From assembly GCA_950022655.1 (NCBI GenBank), contig OX465580.1:99714797-99778796 (forward strand): a stretch of 64,000 bases of DNA, read 5' to 3'. The stretch is from Alentia gelatinosa (Eukaryota > Annelida > Polychaeta > Phyllodocida > Polynoidae). Positions 1 through 10,095 of the stretch are shown here, piece after piece. The stretch's first letter is position 1. Every line of letters begins with the position of its first letter. A program made the position numbers and the translations under genes. The notes beneath the pieces are model-generated. The model did no database searches, was not told the origin of the DNA, and was given only the letters and a program-made list of their open reading frames with translations.

Positions 1-153
1 TTCTATGCTGATGCGAAGGTTTCATCTTTTGTATATTAGAAAGGTCAATGCTGAATACTGTTTGTATATTCTTAAGATTACCATGGTTACCATCCCCCAC
101 GCATGCAATCATCAGTATTCATCGGTGACCGTTATACGTTGGCTCAGGTGAAC

Positions 154-372
154 CTATTCTGAATAAATTGACCTTAATGTAAACTTTATCTCTCTAGCCA
201 TTATGGCACCTGCCCCTTCCACTCCATTATTTCTATGGATGCGTGCCTGCCTGTACACATCTTCAACTTCCATAAATGCTCGTTGTTTTGTTGAGGCATT
301 ATGGCACTCGCTCTGGCCGTTGGGGAACCTGACGCAGGTGTAACAACTACAGGTAAGCACTAGTTTCTCGAT
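154..372 (-). CDS. Possible exon, unrecognised protein
   Basis: The frame is open from just after a TGA (375-373) to a TAG at 154, giving 72 codons. The product would start near LVLTCSCYTCVRFPNGQSEC and end in IKFTLRSIYSE. It has a cysteine cluster at the N-terminal side and a charged middle part, and the composition looks more protein-like than most open frames here. There is no convincing ATG, so it would have to be a 3' terminal exon; a possible acceptor AG lies at the end of CTTACCTGTAG, near 348. I do not recognise a family. An open frame this short is common by chance in this window, so this is a weak call. Confidence 0.22.
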   Translation of the reverse strand: MEKLVLTCSCYTCVRFPNGQSECHNASTKQRAFMEVEDVYRQARIHRNNGVEGAGAIMAREIKFTLRSIYSE

Positions 373-645
373 TCAAAGGGAACACTGTTTGGAGCGGTTC
401 GTATCTGGTTTGAGCTAGGAAGAGACATTTTCCCTGCTACAAAATTGTCACCCACCCAACAGCTACTGCTCTATCCATCCGTTTTTCGTTAGATATATTT
501 AGTTTTTAAGATAGAGAGGTTTAGGTTTGGTAATGAACCCTCCGCCTCTCATTTTGATGTCTTCTAATTTGAAATTTTGTATTCATCTAGAGCATACCCC
601 GCCGTTGGTTCCATTTAAATTTAGATAAACGTATATATATATATG

Positions 646-778
646 CAGTAGAGCCCCGCCTAACGGACACCCCGCGTAAGCGGCACCCCGCGTTAACGGA
701 CACCTTTGCTCGGAACGGTTCCCTCTATTAGATGTTTATTTTAACCTCGCGTAAGCGGACACCCCGCGTAAGCAGACA

Positions 779-781
<3 letters not shown>
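646..781 (+). repeat. pogo/Tigger-like terminal repeat fragment
   Basis: It begins CAGTAGAGCCCCGCCTAACG directly after a TA dinucleotide, then repeats the phrase 'cgcgtaagcggacacc' in slightly changed forms. CAGT plus an 'ACCCCGC' core and a TA target are typical of Tc1/mariner-pogo (Tigger) termini. No matching inverted end is found close by, so this is one end only. It is related to the complete small element at 33437-33576 (shared TTTGCTCGGAA) and to the inverted copy at 17949-18051. Confidence 0.55.

Positions 782-814
<33 letters not shown>
782..814. repeat. (TA)n microsatellite
   Basis: A pure TA array lies between the pogo-like fragment and the left terminal repeat of the 4.4-kb element. 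A related A/T-rich array follows that element on its right, so the element appears to have inserted into a TA tract. Confidence 0.9.
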
Positions 815-816
<2 letters not shown>

Positions 817-854
817 TCGATTCTCACGAAAGCGGTGCAATTCATGAAAAAATC
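815..854 (+). repeat. Left 40-bp terminal inverted repeat
   Basis: It begins GGTCGATTCTCACG and matches the reverse complement of 5191-5230 at 39 of 40 positions; the difference is GAAAAAATC against GCAAAAATC at the inner end. Confidence 0.85.
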
Positions 855-2204
855 CAATTCAATGTATCCTATCACCCAATGTTTTATTCAAAAGTAGATA
901 AATTGTAGTATTTAAGGTGAAAATATTTTTCACTAATCTCTAATAGGGAGCAAGTTACAGGCAAGTGAATTAGAAAACACAAGCACCTGTCATTCTACGA
1001 AACGACACCATATAGCACTATTTTCTAGGTGAATTAATACATTATAATAGCACATTGGTGTTTTCCTTGAATATTTTGTATAGAATAAAGAATTACAAGG
1101 GAAAAGCAGTATTTCAGATGCTGTTTCTATATTTTTTCAGGCTCTGGTTAATATTTTTCATAATATCTTAGGCCTATGCTCAACTAAAGTTAATGAAAAC
1201 TGGGCCAAAATTGCAGTTGTAAGGAAAATTTCTATAATCATTGAACATGGGATAGTGTTTTATACCACTGAAAATCAAAGAAAAATAGGAAATCATATAA
1301 TATTCTCTGGAGAAGGAAGTTATATGGTCGTTTCGTAGAATGACAGTCGTTTCGTAGAATGACATAAACATATGTAGCTGGTGTACAGCTATATTTTTCA
1401 CCTAGTCAAGTTGTATATATACAAATATTGTTATTAAATAACTGCTAAACCTCTTTTAGGGAATCAAAGTGGGTTTTTTTTCATTTAATCATAGCTGTAA
1501 ATTCCAATTTGTACTCTTTTTCTAACATCTAAAGGTCAAATCACTGTCAGTGCTAATCTAGAAAAAAAGGGGGGGGGGTTAACATGCTTTTTGCACTACA
1601 GAAGCATCAACAAACACAGGATGTTATGTACATATCTTAATATTCTCTGAAAAGTGAATCCTATGCTTCAAAACAACAAGTTATGTGGCTATTTCATAGA
1701 ATGACAGTCGTTTCGTAGAATGACATAAACGTGTGTAGCTGGTTCACAGCTATACAAGTAACCTAATCCAGTTGTATATGTACAAATTTAGTTACTTAAT
1801 AACTGCTAATCCTCTCCTAGCAAATGAAAGTGCTTTTTCCTATAAATGATAGCAGTAAATTTCATTTTGGACTCCTTTTCTGTCAATCTAAAGGTGCTAT
1901 CACTGTAATTGCTGATTTTACCCTAAAAAGTGAAGGTTACTACCTTTTTCCCATCACAGAAGTATCTACATACACAGGACATCATGTTCAGAACTTAATC
2001 TTTTGTGAATAATTAATCCCTTCCCTCAAAACAACAAGTGATGTGGCCGTTTCGTAGAATGACAGACACTTTCGTAGAATGACAATAATCTATGTAGCTG
2101 GTTTATAGCTCATACATGTCACCAGGCCAAGCAGTATGTTTATAGATTTTGTTATCAAATAACTACTAATATACTCCTAGTGAATTGAATGTTTTAGGAC
2201 AGTG

Positions 2205-4085
2205 AGAACACTGTCAGACAGTATGGGTCATTCAGTATAGGTATGTTGGTATTGGTAAGTCAGTATTGGTTAATCAGTACTAGTGAGTAGGGTTCAGTCA
2301 GTCAGTATTGCCTAGTCAGTACCAGTCAGTCAGTATTGGCTAGTCAGTACCAGTCAGTTGGTATTGGTCAGATGGTATTGGTCTGTCGGTCTTAGCCCAT
2401 AGGGATCAGTCACTTGGAATCTGTCAGTCAGTCAGTCAGTCAGTCAGTATCCCTTTATTCTTTAGTCAGTATTGATTAGTGAGTATGGTCCAGTCACTAT
2501 CGGTCAGTCAATATTGGTATTGGTCAGTCTGTATTGGTTAATCAGTACTAGTGAGTAGGGTTCAGTCAGTCGGTATTGGCCAGTCAGTACCAGTCAATCA
2601 GTATTGGCCAGTCAGTACCAGTCAGTCAGTATTGGCTAGTCAGTACCAGTCAATTGGTATTGGTCAGATAGTTTTGGTCTGTCGGTCTTAGTCCATAAGG
2701 ATCAGTCAGTTGGAATCGGTCAGTCAGTCAGTCAGTCAGTATGCCTTTATTCTTTAGTCAGTATTGATTAGTTAGTATGGTCCAGTCAGTATCGGTCAGT
2801 CAATATTGGTATTGGTCAGTCTGTATTGGTCAGTCAATAGTGGTATTGGTCAGTCTGTATTGGTCAGTTTAGATTGATCAGTCAGTATCGGTCAGTTAGT
2901 ATCAGTCAGTCAGTATGAGTATGTCAGCATTGGCTAGCCAAAATCAGACAGTTGGGTTTTGTCAGTTGGTATTGTTAAGTTTAAAGAAGAAACCAATGAG
3001 TTTGATGCGGTGTGATATGAACGAGGTGACAGCCGAGTGAATATCACACAGCATTCAAACGAGTTGCAGAATGACTTCTTTGACCAAAACGAGTTGCTTT
3101 CTGTATTTATCTCACCCCTGTACACACTAAAAGAATGGACAACACACAGGATATATTTTGGTCTGTCAGTTGGTTAGTTAGTATTGGTCATTCAGTATGA
3201 GTCTGTCAGTATTAGCCAGTCAGTATTTATCAGAATGTATTTGTCAGTCAGTCGGCATTGGTCAGTCAGTATTGATTTGTCAGTATTGATCAGTCTGTAT
3301 TAGTCAGTTGGTATTGGTCAGTCTGTATCAGTAATTCAGTATTGGTCAGTCTGTATTAGTCAGTTAGTATCAGTCAGTCAGCATTTGTCGGTTGAGATTG
3401 GTTGGTCAGTATTGGTCAGTCAGTGTGAGTCAGTATTGGTAGTTGGGACCAGTCAGTCAGGATTGGTAATAGTCAGTATTGATGTCTCAGGGTTGAGCTA
3501 AGGGTTTCTAAGTATAGGTCTGTCAGTTTTGGTCAGTCAGTATTGGTCTGTCTGTATTGGTAGTTTGGATCAGTTTGTCAGAATTGGTCAGTCAGAATCA
3601 GTCAGTTGGGTTTGGTCAGTTGGTATTGGTCAGTCTGTACCAGTATTGGTCATTTGATTTTGGTCTGTCAGTTGAGATTGGTTAGTTAGTATTGGTCAGT
3701 CAGTGTGAGTGAGTATTGGCAGTCAGTCAGGATTGGTCAGTGAGTATTCACCAGTCTGTATTAGTCAGTTAGTATTGGTCAGTCAGTGTGAGTGAGTATT
3801 GGTAGTCAGTCAGGATTGGTCAGTGAGTATTCACCAGTCTGTATTAGTCAGTTAGTATTGGTCAGTCATTGTGAGTCAGTTGAGATTGATCAGGCAGTAC
3901 TAGTCAGTCAGTGTGAGTCAGTCTGTATTGGTCAGTCTGTATTGGTTAGTCAGTTTCAGTCAGTCAATATTAGTCAGTCAGTCTCGGCCAGTTGGTATGT
4001 GTCTGTCAGTATTAGCCAGTCAATATTCCTCAGTCAGTATTGGTCTGTCATGATCATTATAAGTCAAGATTAGTGAGTCAGTATT
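2205..4085. repeat. CAGT-rich minisatellite array
   Basis: About 1.9 kb is built from variants of 'GTCAGTATTGGTCAGTCA', with pure CAGT runs at about 2426 and 2720. Higher-order copies are visible: 2269-2530 recurs at about 2536-2830 (including 'gagtagggttcagtcagt' and 'ccctttattctttagtcagt'), and a ~77-bp block repeats around 3720-3880. The array sits inside one of the ~360-bp units. Reading frames through it (such as the serine/glutamine-rich frame at 3792-4073) are repeat artefacts. Confidence 0.9.
2985..3080. mobile_element. Fold-back insertion in the minisatellite
   Basis: Non-CAGT sequence interrupts the array. Its arms, 'gtttgatgcggtgtgatat' and the complement of 'atatcacacagcattcaaac', pair around a loop near 3018-3038, and AAGAAG/CTTCTT lie at the outer ends. 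This looks like a small MITE or fold-back element. The unique block extends to about 3150. Confidence 0.5.
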
Positions 4086-5190
4086 GGTTTATAAATTGAT
4101 TTTTTTTACTCATATTCTATCTCTCTAAATGTACTCTATTAGTGTCTATTTTACAAAGAAAGGTGAATGTTAGTACCTTTTTCCCAATACAGGAGCATCC
4201 ACATATACAGGACATCATGTTTAGAACTTAACATTTTTGGAAAAATGAATCCCTGACCTCAAAGTAACAAATTATGGTGCCGTTTCGTAGAATGACAGGT
4301 CGTTTCGTAGAATGACATGAACGTTTTTTAACTGGTTTACAGCTATGCATGTCACCTGGTCAAGTAGTATGTGTACACATTTTGATATAAACAAACTACT
4401 AATCTTCTCCTATCAAATCAAAGCGTTTTTTATTCAAAATGATAGCAGTAAATTTTACTTTTTGACTCTTATTCTGTCTATTGGAACATACTCTCTCTGT
4501 TAATGCCTATTTTACAAAGAATAGTGAAAGTTAGTACCTTTTTCCCAATCTACATACACAAGACATCATGTTCACAACTTAATATCTTGTGAAAAATTCC
4601 ATCCCCTCCCTCAAAAATACAAGTTATGTGGCCGTTTCGTAGAATGACAGACCGTTTCGTAGAATGACATAAACGTTTTGTAGCTGGTTTACACCTCATA
4701 CATAGGTAATCTACAAGTCTGCTGCTTTGTAATGGATTTTCTATCAAAGCAGACATTGTTACAAATGTGTAAATAGTTTTTCTCTCACTAATGTCTAGAA
4801 ATAAAAATACTACAGGCCTTTTAATATGTCGTTTCGTAGAATGACACATAATACCATGGTTGGAGGTGCTGGACTCTTTCTGTTTTCATGTTTAGAGTGT
4901 AAGAGAAAATTATTTGGTGTGTACCCTGTTCTGTAGTATAGAGTCTGAACTCTTAATATATACAAATATGGTAATTGAATTATATTTTTAAAAACGTTTT
5001 CTGAGTGTTTACTATGGGTCGTTTCGTAGAATGACACAATTGCTATTATTTTCTCTCCTTGACTAGGCATATTAAACCAACCCAGGTACTGGAAATTTAT
5101 ATATCAGAAGAACCGCTTTGTTAGGCACCATCATCTAGGAAATAATCGTTTCTCAGGGATACTAAATTTACAAAATAAATTAGCATTTTA

Positions 5191-5230
5191 GATTTTTGCA
5201 TGAATTGCACCGCTTTCGTGAGAATCGACC
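5191..5230 (-). repeat. Right 40-bp terminal inverted repeat
   Basis: It ends GAATCGACC immediately before an A/T-rich array and is the inverted partner of 815-854. Confidence 0.85.
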
Positions 5231-5242
5231 ATATATATTTAT

Positions 5243-5277
<35 letters not shown>
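5231..5277. repeat. A/T-rich microsatellite
   Basis: Imperfect TA/TTTA array directly after the right terminal repeat of the 4.4-kb element. Confidence 0.85.
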
Positions 5278-5960
5278 CCCCTCTATTCCTTATATATGAA
5301 TCTGGTCTAACATTTAATGTTATGTGAAGCTAGAGTGGAACAGGCTTATTAACAGGGTGGCCCCTTACAAAAAGTGTATTTCCAGAAACGGGTAATGACA
5401 GGGTTAAGTCTTTTAAAGCTTATATAAACCAATTAAGCTCTGTTAATTAATCCTAAAGATAATGACCCACCCCTCACACAGTGAGAGTATGGGTCTGTGT
5501 AGAGGCGGTCACGACAAGTCAGGTCAGCAGCAGAGCCAGTCAGGGGGTATATAACGCAGGTGGGAGGGGGTCCAGAGCTCATTCATATGCATGGTGCAAC
5601 AAGTCAGGTGGGCTATGGAAGGTAGCCCCAAGAGAACATGGATTCCCTGTAAGTTCAGCTGTTTCATCGTGAGGAATGGTGGGATATAAACCAGATAACA
5701 AGATAGACAGACAGGCAAAGATACAGAGATACACATGATATATAGATATATATGATACACAGAATTTCATACATACCTCCCCCAACACACACCAGTATAA
5801 CCTTGACCTGTCATGCCTCACTGCCCCTGACACCTTTCTCTCACCTGGCATTGTAAACATGCACAATGCAGTAAGACTATCCCATAAAACTACAGACACA
5901 TGAAACACAGATACCAGATACACATATAGAGATACATAGATATTGTGTATATTATATTAG

Positions 5961-6264
5961 TTACCATATTTTCATGTTGTGGTCAGTGTACTGCTGGTAT
6001 TCCTTGTCATAGTCGGTAATCACTGAGCCCTGTGTGTGGACAGGTCGGGGTATCTATACTCTCCTACGTGTCAGGCTTGAATGGATCTCCTGCAGAGCCT
6101 CTGGTCTTATATATGGCAGTGCAGAGGTACCAAGAGGGTCGTCCCGTTTTGAGACAGGGCAGACTGCTTCATACAAGGCAGTATAGTACTCATAGGTGAG
6201 TCTGTCGCAAAGGTCGCCAGCATTATACAAAGGCCAGCGGCCAGCATACAACCCACTCTCCTCC
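5961..6264 (-). pseudogene. Exon-like frame with in-frame TAG
   Basis: After a possible acceptor (TTTAAATCTCAG) the frame reads SWEESGLYAGRWPLYNAGDL, continues through a segment with TYEYYTALYEAV and ends before a TAG at 6056-6054. The same frame then continues without a shift through GSVITDYDKEYQQYTDHNMK to a TAA at 5963-5961. That TAA overlaps a possible donor, ATG|GTAACT. Both sides of the TAG look like genuine protein sequence with acidic, tyrosine-rich composition. It lies wholly inside the 937-bp TIR element. I do not recognise the family. The likely reading is a captured gene piece that has decayed by one stop codon. Confidence 0.35.
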
Positions 6265-6282
6265 CAGCTGAGATTTAAACAT

Positions 6283-6310
6283 GTAAGCCCCGCCCGTAGG
6301 CGGGGCTTAC
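6283..6310. other. Perfect 12-bp hairpin
   Basis: GTAAGCCCCGCC, a CGTA loop, then GGCGGGGCTTAC: a perfect 12-bp, GC-rich stem, followed by TTTTT on the plus strand. It lies just inside the right terminal repeat of the 937-bp element. It resembles a terminator stem, but in animal DNA it is more likely a structural part of the element. Confidence 0.7.
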
Positions 6311-6358
6311 TTTTTAGGATAAATTAACAGAGCTTAATTGGTTTATATAAGCTTTAAA

Positions 6359-9080
6359 GCAGTTCGGCGGATGTCGGTTGATACCTTCAACTCCGAACGT
6401 ATATCCTGTATTATCCCTACGCAGAAGATATTCGAGGCTTAGTGAGTTCATTCTGACTTCCCCTTGGAGGATTTTTTAATTCCTCGTCTGGAATTCGTCT
6501 CTCTTCCTCTCACCAGCGTTTCCCCTTCCTACTCCAACGCTGGTTCCTGACCGAGTAGGCTAATCGTGCTTAGAGATGACTGGTCACCGGAAGTGAGAAG
6601 CTGCGTCCGTGTTCCTGTGAAGGGGTTCTCCGTCATGACGCGCCATCTGGTGACGGTGGGCGGTGCTGGTCGTCACGCATGCGCAGGAGGCTGACAGGAT
6701 GTGGACTGCCCTCTGCCTGTTTCCATGGTAATGTTGTCAGGCGTATCCGCCAAGGGAAGCTACCCTTGCTTTGCCTCAACCATCATGGCCGCATGCTGCT
6801 TCACTGATGACGCCACCTAGCGGAGGGCTGGTTGTCATCCGGAGCACGGACATCAGTGCAAAGTGCCCGCCCAATTTTACTCCTGTCCGGATGTCACCCC
6901 TCACCAACCCCCCAACACCCCCTAACCCCATCTCTCTCCTCCACTCCAATTGACCTTCGATTGACCTTTAGCACTGACATCATGTCAACAGGAATGTCTC
7001 AAGAAATGTCTTTGTACAGTGACGGGCGTATGAGCTGACCTTATACTCTGTCTTTAATGGGGTGGCAGAGATTCTTATCTATGGTAGCCGTTTAACTAAA
7101 CCTCTCAGTACGTCTAGTTCAAGAACAGCAACGCGGTTGAATAATATTGAAATAGGAATTATAAACACAGAGGGCCGAAAACATTATGATATATGCTCCT
7201 GATTGTGTCGTCTACAGTACCGAGAGGCATATATAATGCGAGCAAAAGACCATCGTGGTCTATACTTAGTCTAATAGGCGTAGTTTATAGGTTGTATTAC
7301 ACATTAAAGGTTGATCACATCAAGTATTTCCTTATTAAGGACAGTCGAGAGCCGCACTCAATTGCTGTCTGACAGATTGCAGTTCAAACCCTCGTTAGAT
7401 ACTTTCGTCCTCATACTATTTCTGATATCAAAATAATATCTAGAGTATCTTAGTCCACATATTTACCAGATGTATCACCTGGACGTACATGAGATTCTTG
7501 TTTAGTTTATATAGTATCAAAGAGACATACGCGATGTGATTCTCCTTGAATCTGTACGGTCTTCCGGCGTCACATTCTTCAGCACTAGCTACATTTCATT
7601 GCCTATCGAGCAGTGCAGTGTTGGCTTCTCATCACTGACACACTGAGCTGCTCAGGCGGCGACAGGTGAGCCCTGATTAAACACACCATATACTTCTCAG
7701 AGGCAGGGGACACCGGCGCCTCCGGACACTGTCATAACCTCAAGTGACATATAACCTAATTTCCTGCTGGCTTGACCGACGGAGCTGCTCTAGCCTCCAC
7801 ATAATGAGCTGCTCAACGGTGTCTGGCTCTAACGCAAGGGGGCGCGTCAGCCACAACTCAGGAGCAGGGGGTTGCACCCTCGTGTCCTTGTGTCGCCCCC
7901 TGGAGGCTCCCGGAGCCGTGTAATTTGCGCTGGTCACGTGACCCTGTGGGCAGGCGTCCCTCAGTTTGGTGAGGTGCAAGGTTCTAAAATCAGGTCGGGG
8001 AGCCTTGCCCCCTCCTTTACCGTGAGATGCCATTCATGGACCTTCCCTGCCTACGTTTTTCTCTCCCCCTTTTGCCTTGCACGAGGATGCCAAATCCTAT
8101 CCATTTGTCACCTTGAATCCTATTGCTCCTCGACTTTGCCCTACAGCAGATGGTGCTTTCACGATGTCTTTATATAATTTGTATATTCCTAATTCAGTTT
8201 TCATGTCCAGTCAAACTCAAAACAACTCTGACAAGCCTTTCCCCTCTCCCCACCATGCCCTTATCTGGCTATTGGTATAAGGCACGAATATCTTTAGAAA
8301 AAATCGTCGATTCCCTTTTGGCTTTTGTTAAACACTAATAATACCTTCACCAATTTTCTTTTCCTCCAACAAAGGTTTGGAATTCCCACTTGCACTGCAG
8401 TAGCAGCAAGGACCTGCAATCACCCGTAAGAGATAACAAAGTCTCACCCGCCCTCCTAACCGATAAACCTAGAGAGAGCCAGGAAATTCCAGTCCTCCTC
8501 TGCAAAGCGAAATATTGTCACCTTCTAAAAAGGCTAATGGGAAAATGCAATTTGATTTCCCCGACCATCTGTTTTCTCATTAACGGTAATCATGTGATAG
8601 GTTTTCACTTACCGCTCTCCATCTGACAATGACGTTTACAATGGCAACACTCATGGTTTGGCATTAACATATCCATCACAGGCGGCAGAGCAGGGGTGAG
8701 GAAGAGATAGATAGGACAATAGGAAGCACTACTCCCTCTCCTTTTCATTCCCAGTTCGTCTCTCTCCTGTTTTACTTCGACACGCTGCCTACAGGGGACG
8801 CACTATAGCAGTAACTGAAGAGGGGGAGCGGTGGTTTTGAAAATTTGCCAATTAATAAGCCAGCCTAACTGTGTGCCGCAGAGATTTAATGTATGTCTTA
8901 GGGTCGTGTTGCTTATAACATCCTGGACAACACTGCAACGAGAGTAACAGGATAGGAGGAGTCGGGGGAGGGAAGTAGATCAGGTAGTGTGGGGAGGTAC
9001 GCAATAGTTGGTGAATACTGGTGACTCTAGGGGTTGGGCGACTAGGCGGTAATTCTGTAACCAACACCCCAACACTACCC
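6359..9080. other. Non-coding stretch with CpG-rich patches
   Basis: No reading frame here looks like a protein. The part at 6590-6850 is CpG-rich and holds ACGCATGCGCA (about 6677) and blocks such as 'cgccatctggtga' and 'cgccacctagcgg'. A second GC-rich patch lies at 7560-8040 with a possible splice donor at 7664 (GACAG|GTGAGC), which could belong to a 5' untranslated exon. Nothing else stands out. Confidence 0.4.
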
Positions 9081-9088
9081 TATCCCTA

Positions 9089-9328
9089 ATGGCGTCGTCG
9101 CTGCTGGTGGCGCCCTCTACCAGCCGGCTGCTGTTGCGCATGCCCCTGCTGAATGGCGCTGCGCATGCGCGAAAGGTCATCGCTGATGGCATAAACTGTC
9201 ATGTCGAGGTGACATGCCGCTGCCGGTGGCTTAGCGCGCATGCGTCGACACCGGAAGAGCCGGAGGTTCTTTTATCTGAGCTTAGGTTCATTAAGTCAGC
9301 CTGTCGGCATGCAGACATTGACATATGA
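9089..9328 (+). CDS. Possible first exon with presequence-like start
   Basis: An ATG opens 79 codons starting MASSLLVAPSTSRLLLRMPL and ending at a TGA at 9326-9328. The first ~30 residues are rich in Arg, Ser, Leu and Ala and lack acidic residues, as in mitochondrial presequences; the rest shows no domain. It lies in a CpG-rich patch with GCGCATGCGC palindromes. The same GC-rich motifs could produce such a frame by chance, and I see no clear splice donor. Confidence 0.18.
   Translation: MASSLLVAPSTSRLLLRMPLLNGAAHARKVIADGINCHVEVTCRCRWLSAHASTPEEPEVLLSELRFIKSACRHADIDI
9155..9247. promoter_or_regulatory. NRF1-type motif cluster
   Basis: TGCGCATGCGCG at 9160-9171 fits the NRF1 consensus YGCGCAYGCGCR, and GCGCGCATGCGT (about 9235-9246) is close. 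Similar words occur near 6677 and 11691. Such palindromes mark CpG-rich promoters in animals. The direction of any gene is unclear. Confidence 0.3.
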
Positions 9329-9345
9329 GCTTCGTGGGCACCTGT

Positions 9346-10013
9346 GGGCGGGCGGCAAGGCGCGGATCAGGTGTATGTGTGTGCAGGGTGCTAGGAGAGG
9401 ATGTGGAATTGGTTGCTGTATCTATATAACGCCTGGAGCATAGGCTGCCCGTTGTATGAGGATAAAATAGGTTCTCTTGTCTGATATCTACTGGTTTAGG
9501 TTACAATGGCATAAAGCAGCCCTGACTGAAAAGCGGATGTTTGTAAGTGGACCTCAATTTATTTACTGATTTATCTGTTCGAGATCATTTTATAAAATTA
9601 CTGCTGTTTTCTCGGTAGAAACATATCATTTAAGTCAATAGTGTGGGTTTTAGTTACCCCTTAGTCACTATTACCTGGGCCGAACTACTTGCATACATAT
9701 GTTGCCACCTGATGTCGGGGCTACTAAAATTTAAAGCCAGGTTCTATTGCTAATGTCAATCAAAGATTTGTTATTTTTCAAATAAATGGTCTTTGTAGCC
9801 CAGTTATCGTGGTTTGTTCCCCAAATTATATATTTGTGTGCTTTCCTATTATTCCATATATTCTCTTCTCAGGATATGAAGCTACAGTAATTATCGAGTA
9901 TTTGTTTTAAGTTGCAGAATAGTCTGAAGTATAAGGGTCCAGTATTTGTCATCTATATATTCGTAACTGATGCAAGTAATGTTCTAGAGATGAACTTAGT
10001 CAGTAAATGCACG

Positions 10014-10095
<82 letters not shown>

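Larger units (their letters stand above)
989..5036. repeat. 18-bp motif array in ~360-bp units
   Basis: The motif TCGTTTCGTAGAATGACA or a close variant occurs at 1328, 1347, 1689, 1708, 2047, 2066, 4280, 4300, 4632, 4652, 4829 and 5019 on the plus strand, and inverted at 989-1006. In the middle it comes in pairs 19-20 bp apart, and the pairs recur about every 352-363 bp. Each pair is followed by 'taaacg...tagctggtt' and a shared stretch that includes 'tacctttttccca' and 'cacaggacatcatgtt'. The array is interrupted by the minisatellite at 2205-4085. Regular spacing of paired motifs suggests protein-binding sites. Confidence 0.8.
815..5230. mobile_element. 4416-bp non-autonomous TIR element
   Basis: The first 40 bases (815-854, starting GGTCGATTCTCACGAAAGCG) and the last 40 (5191-5230) are inverted copies with a single mismatch. 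Both outer flanks are TA tract, consistent with a TA or ATAT target duplication that cannot be resolved inside a microsatellite. I see no transposase-like reading frame, so the element must depend on enzymes from elsewhere. The interior holds a ~360-bp tandem unit, repeated 18-bp motifs and a large minisatellite. The single inverted motif copy near the left end (989-1006) faces the direct copies near the right end (4829 and 5019), which is how subterminal transposase-binding sites are usually arranged. I cannot assign a superfamily. Confidence 0.75.
5417..6353. mobile_element. 937-bp TIR element with TTAA target
   Basis: The ends, starting AGCTTATATAAACCAATTAA, are inverted copies of about 41 bp with one mismatch (seen within 5412-5457 and 6313-6358). 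TTAA stands directly outside both ends (5413-5416 and 6354-6357), which is the target duplication used by piggyBac and Kolobok transposons. The ends do not begin with the piggyBac CCY motif, so Kolobok-like is the better guess. There is no transposase. Inside are a perfect hairpin (6283-6310) and an exon-like minus-strand frame (5961-6264), so this may be an element that captured part of a gene. Confidence 0.65.

Noticed and set aside
3792..4073. 93-codon Ser/Gln-rich frame
   Set aside because: It is a translation of the CAGT minisatellite.
6283..6310. Bacterial-type intrinsic terminator
   Set aside because: The shape fits, but the setting is animal repeat DNA inside a TIR element, so a bacterial terminator is not meaningful.
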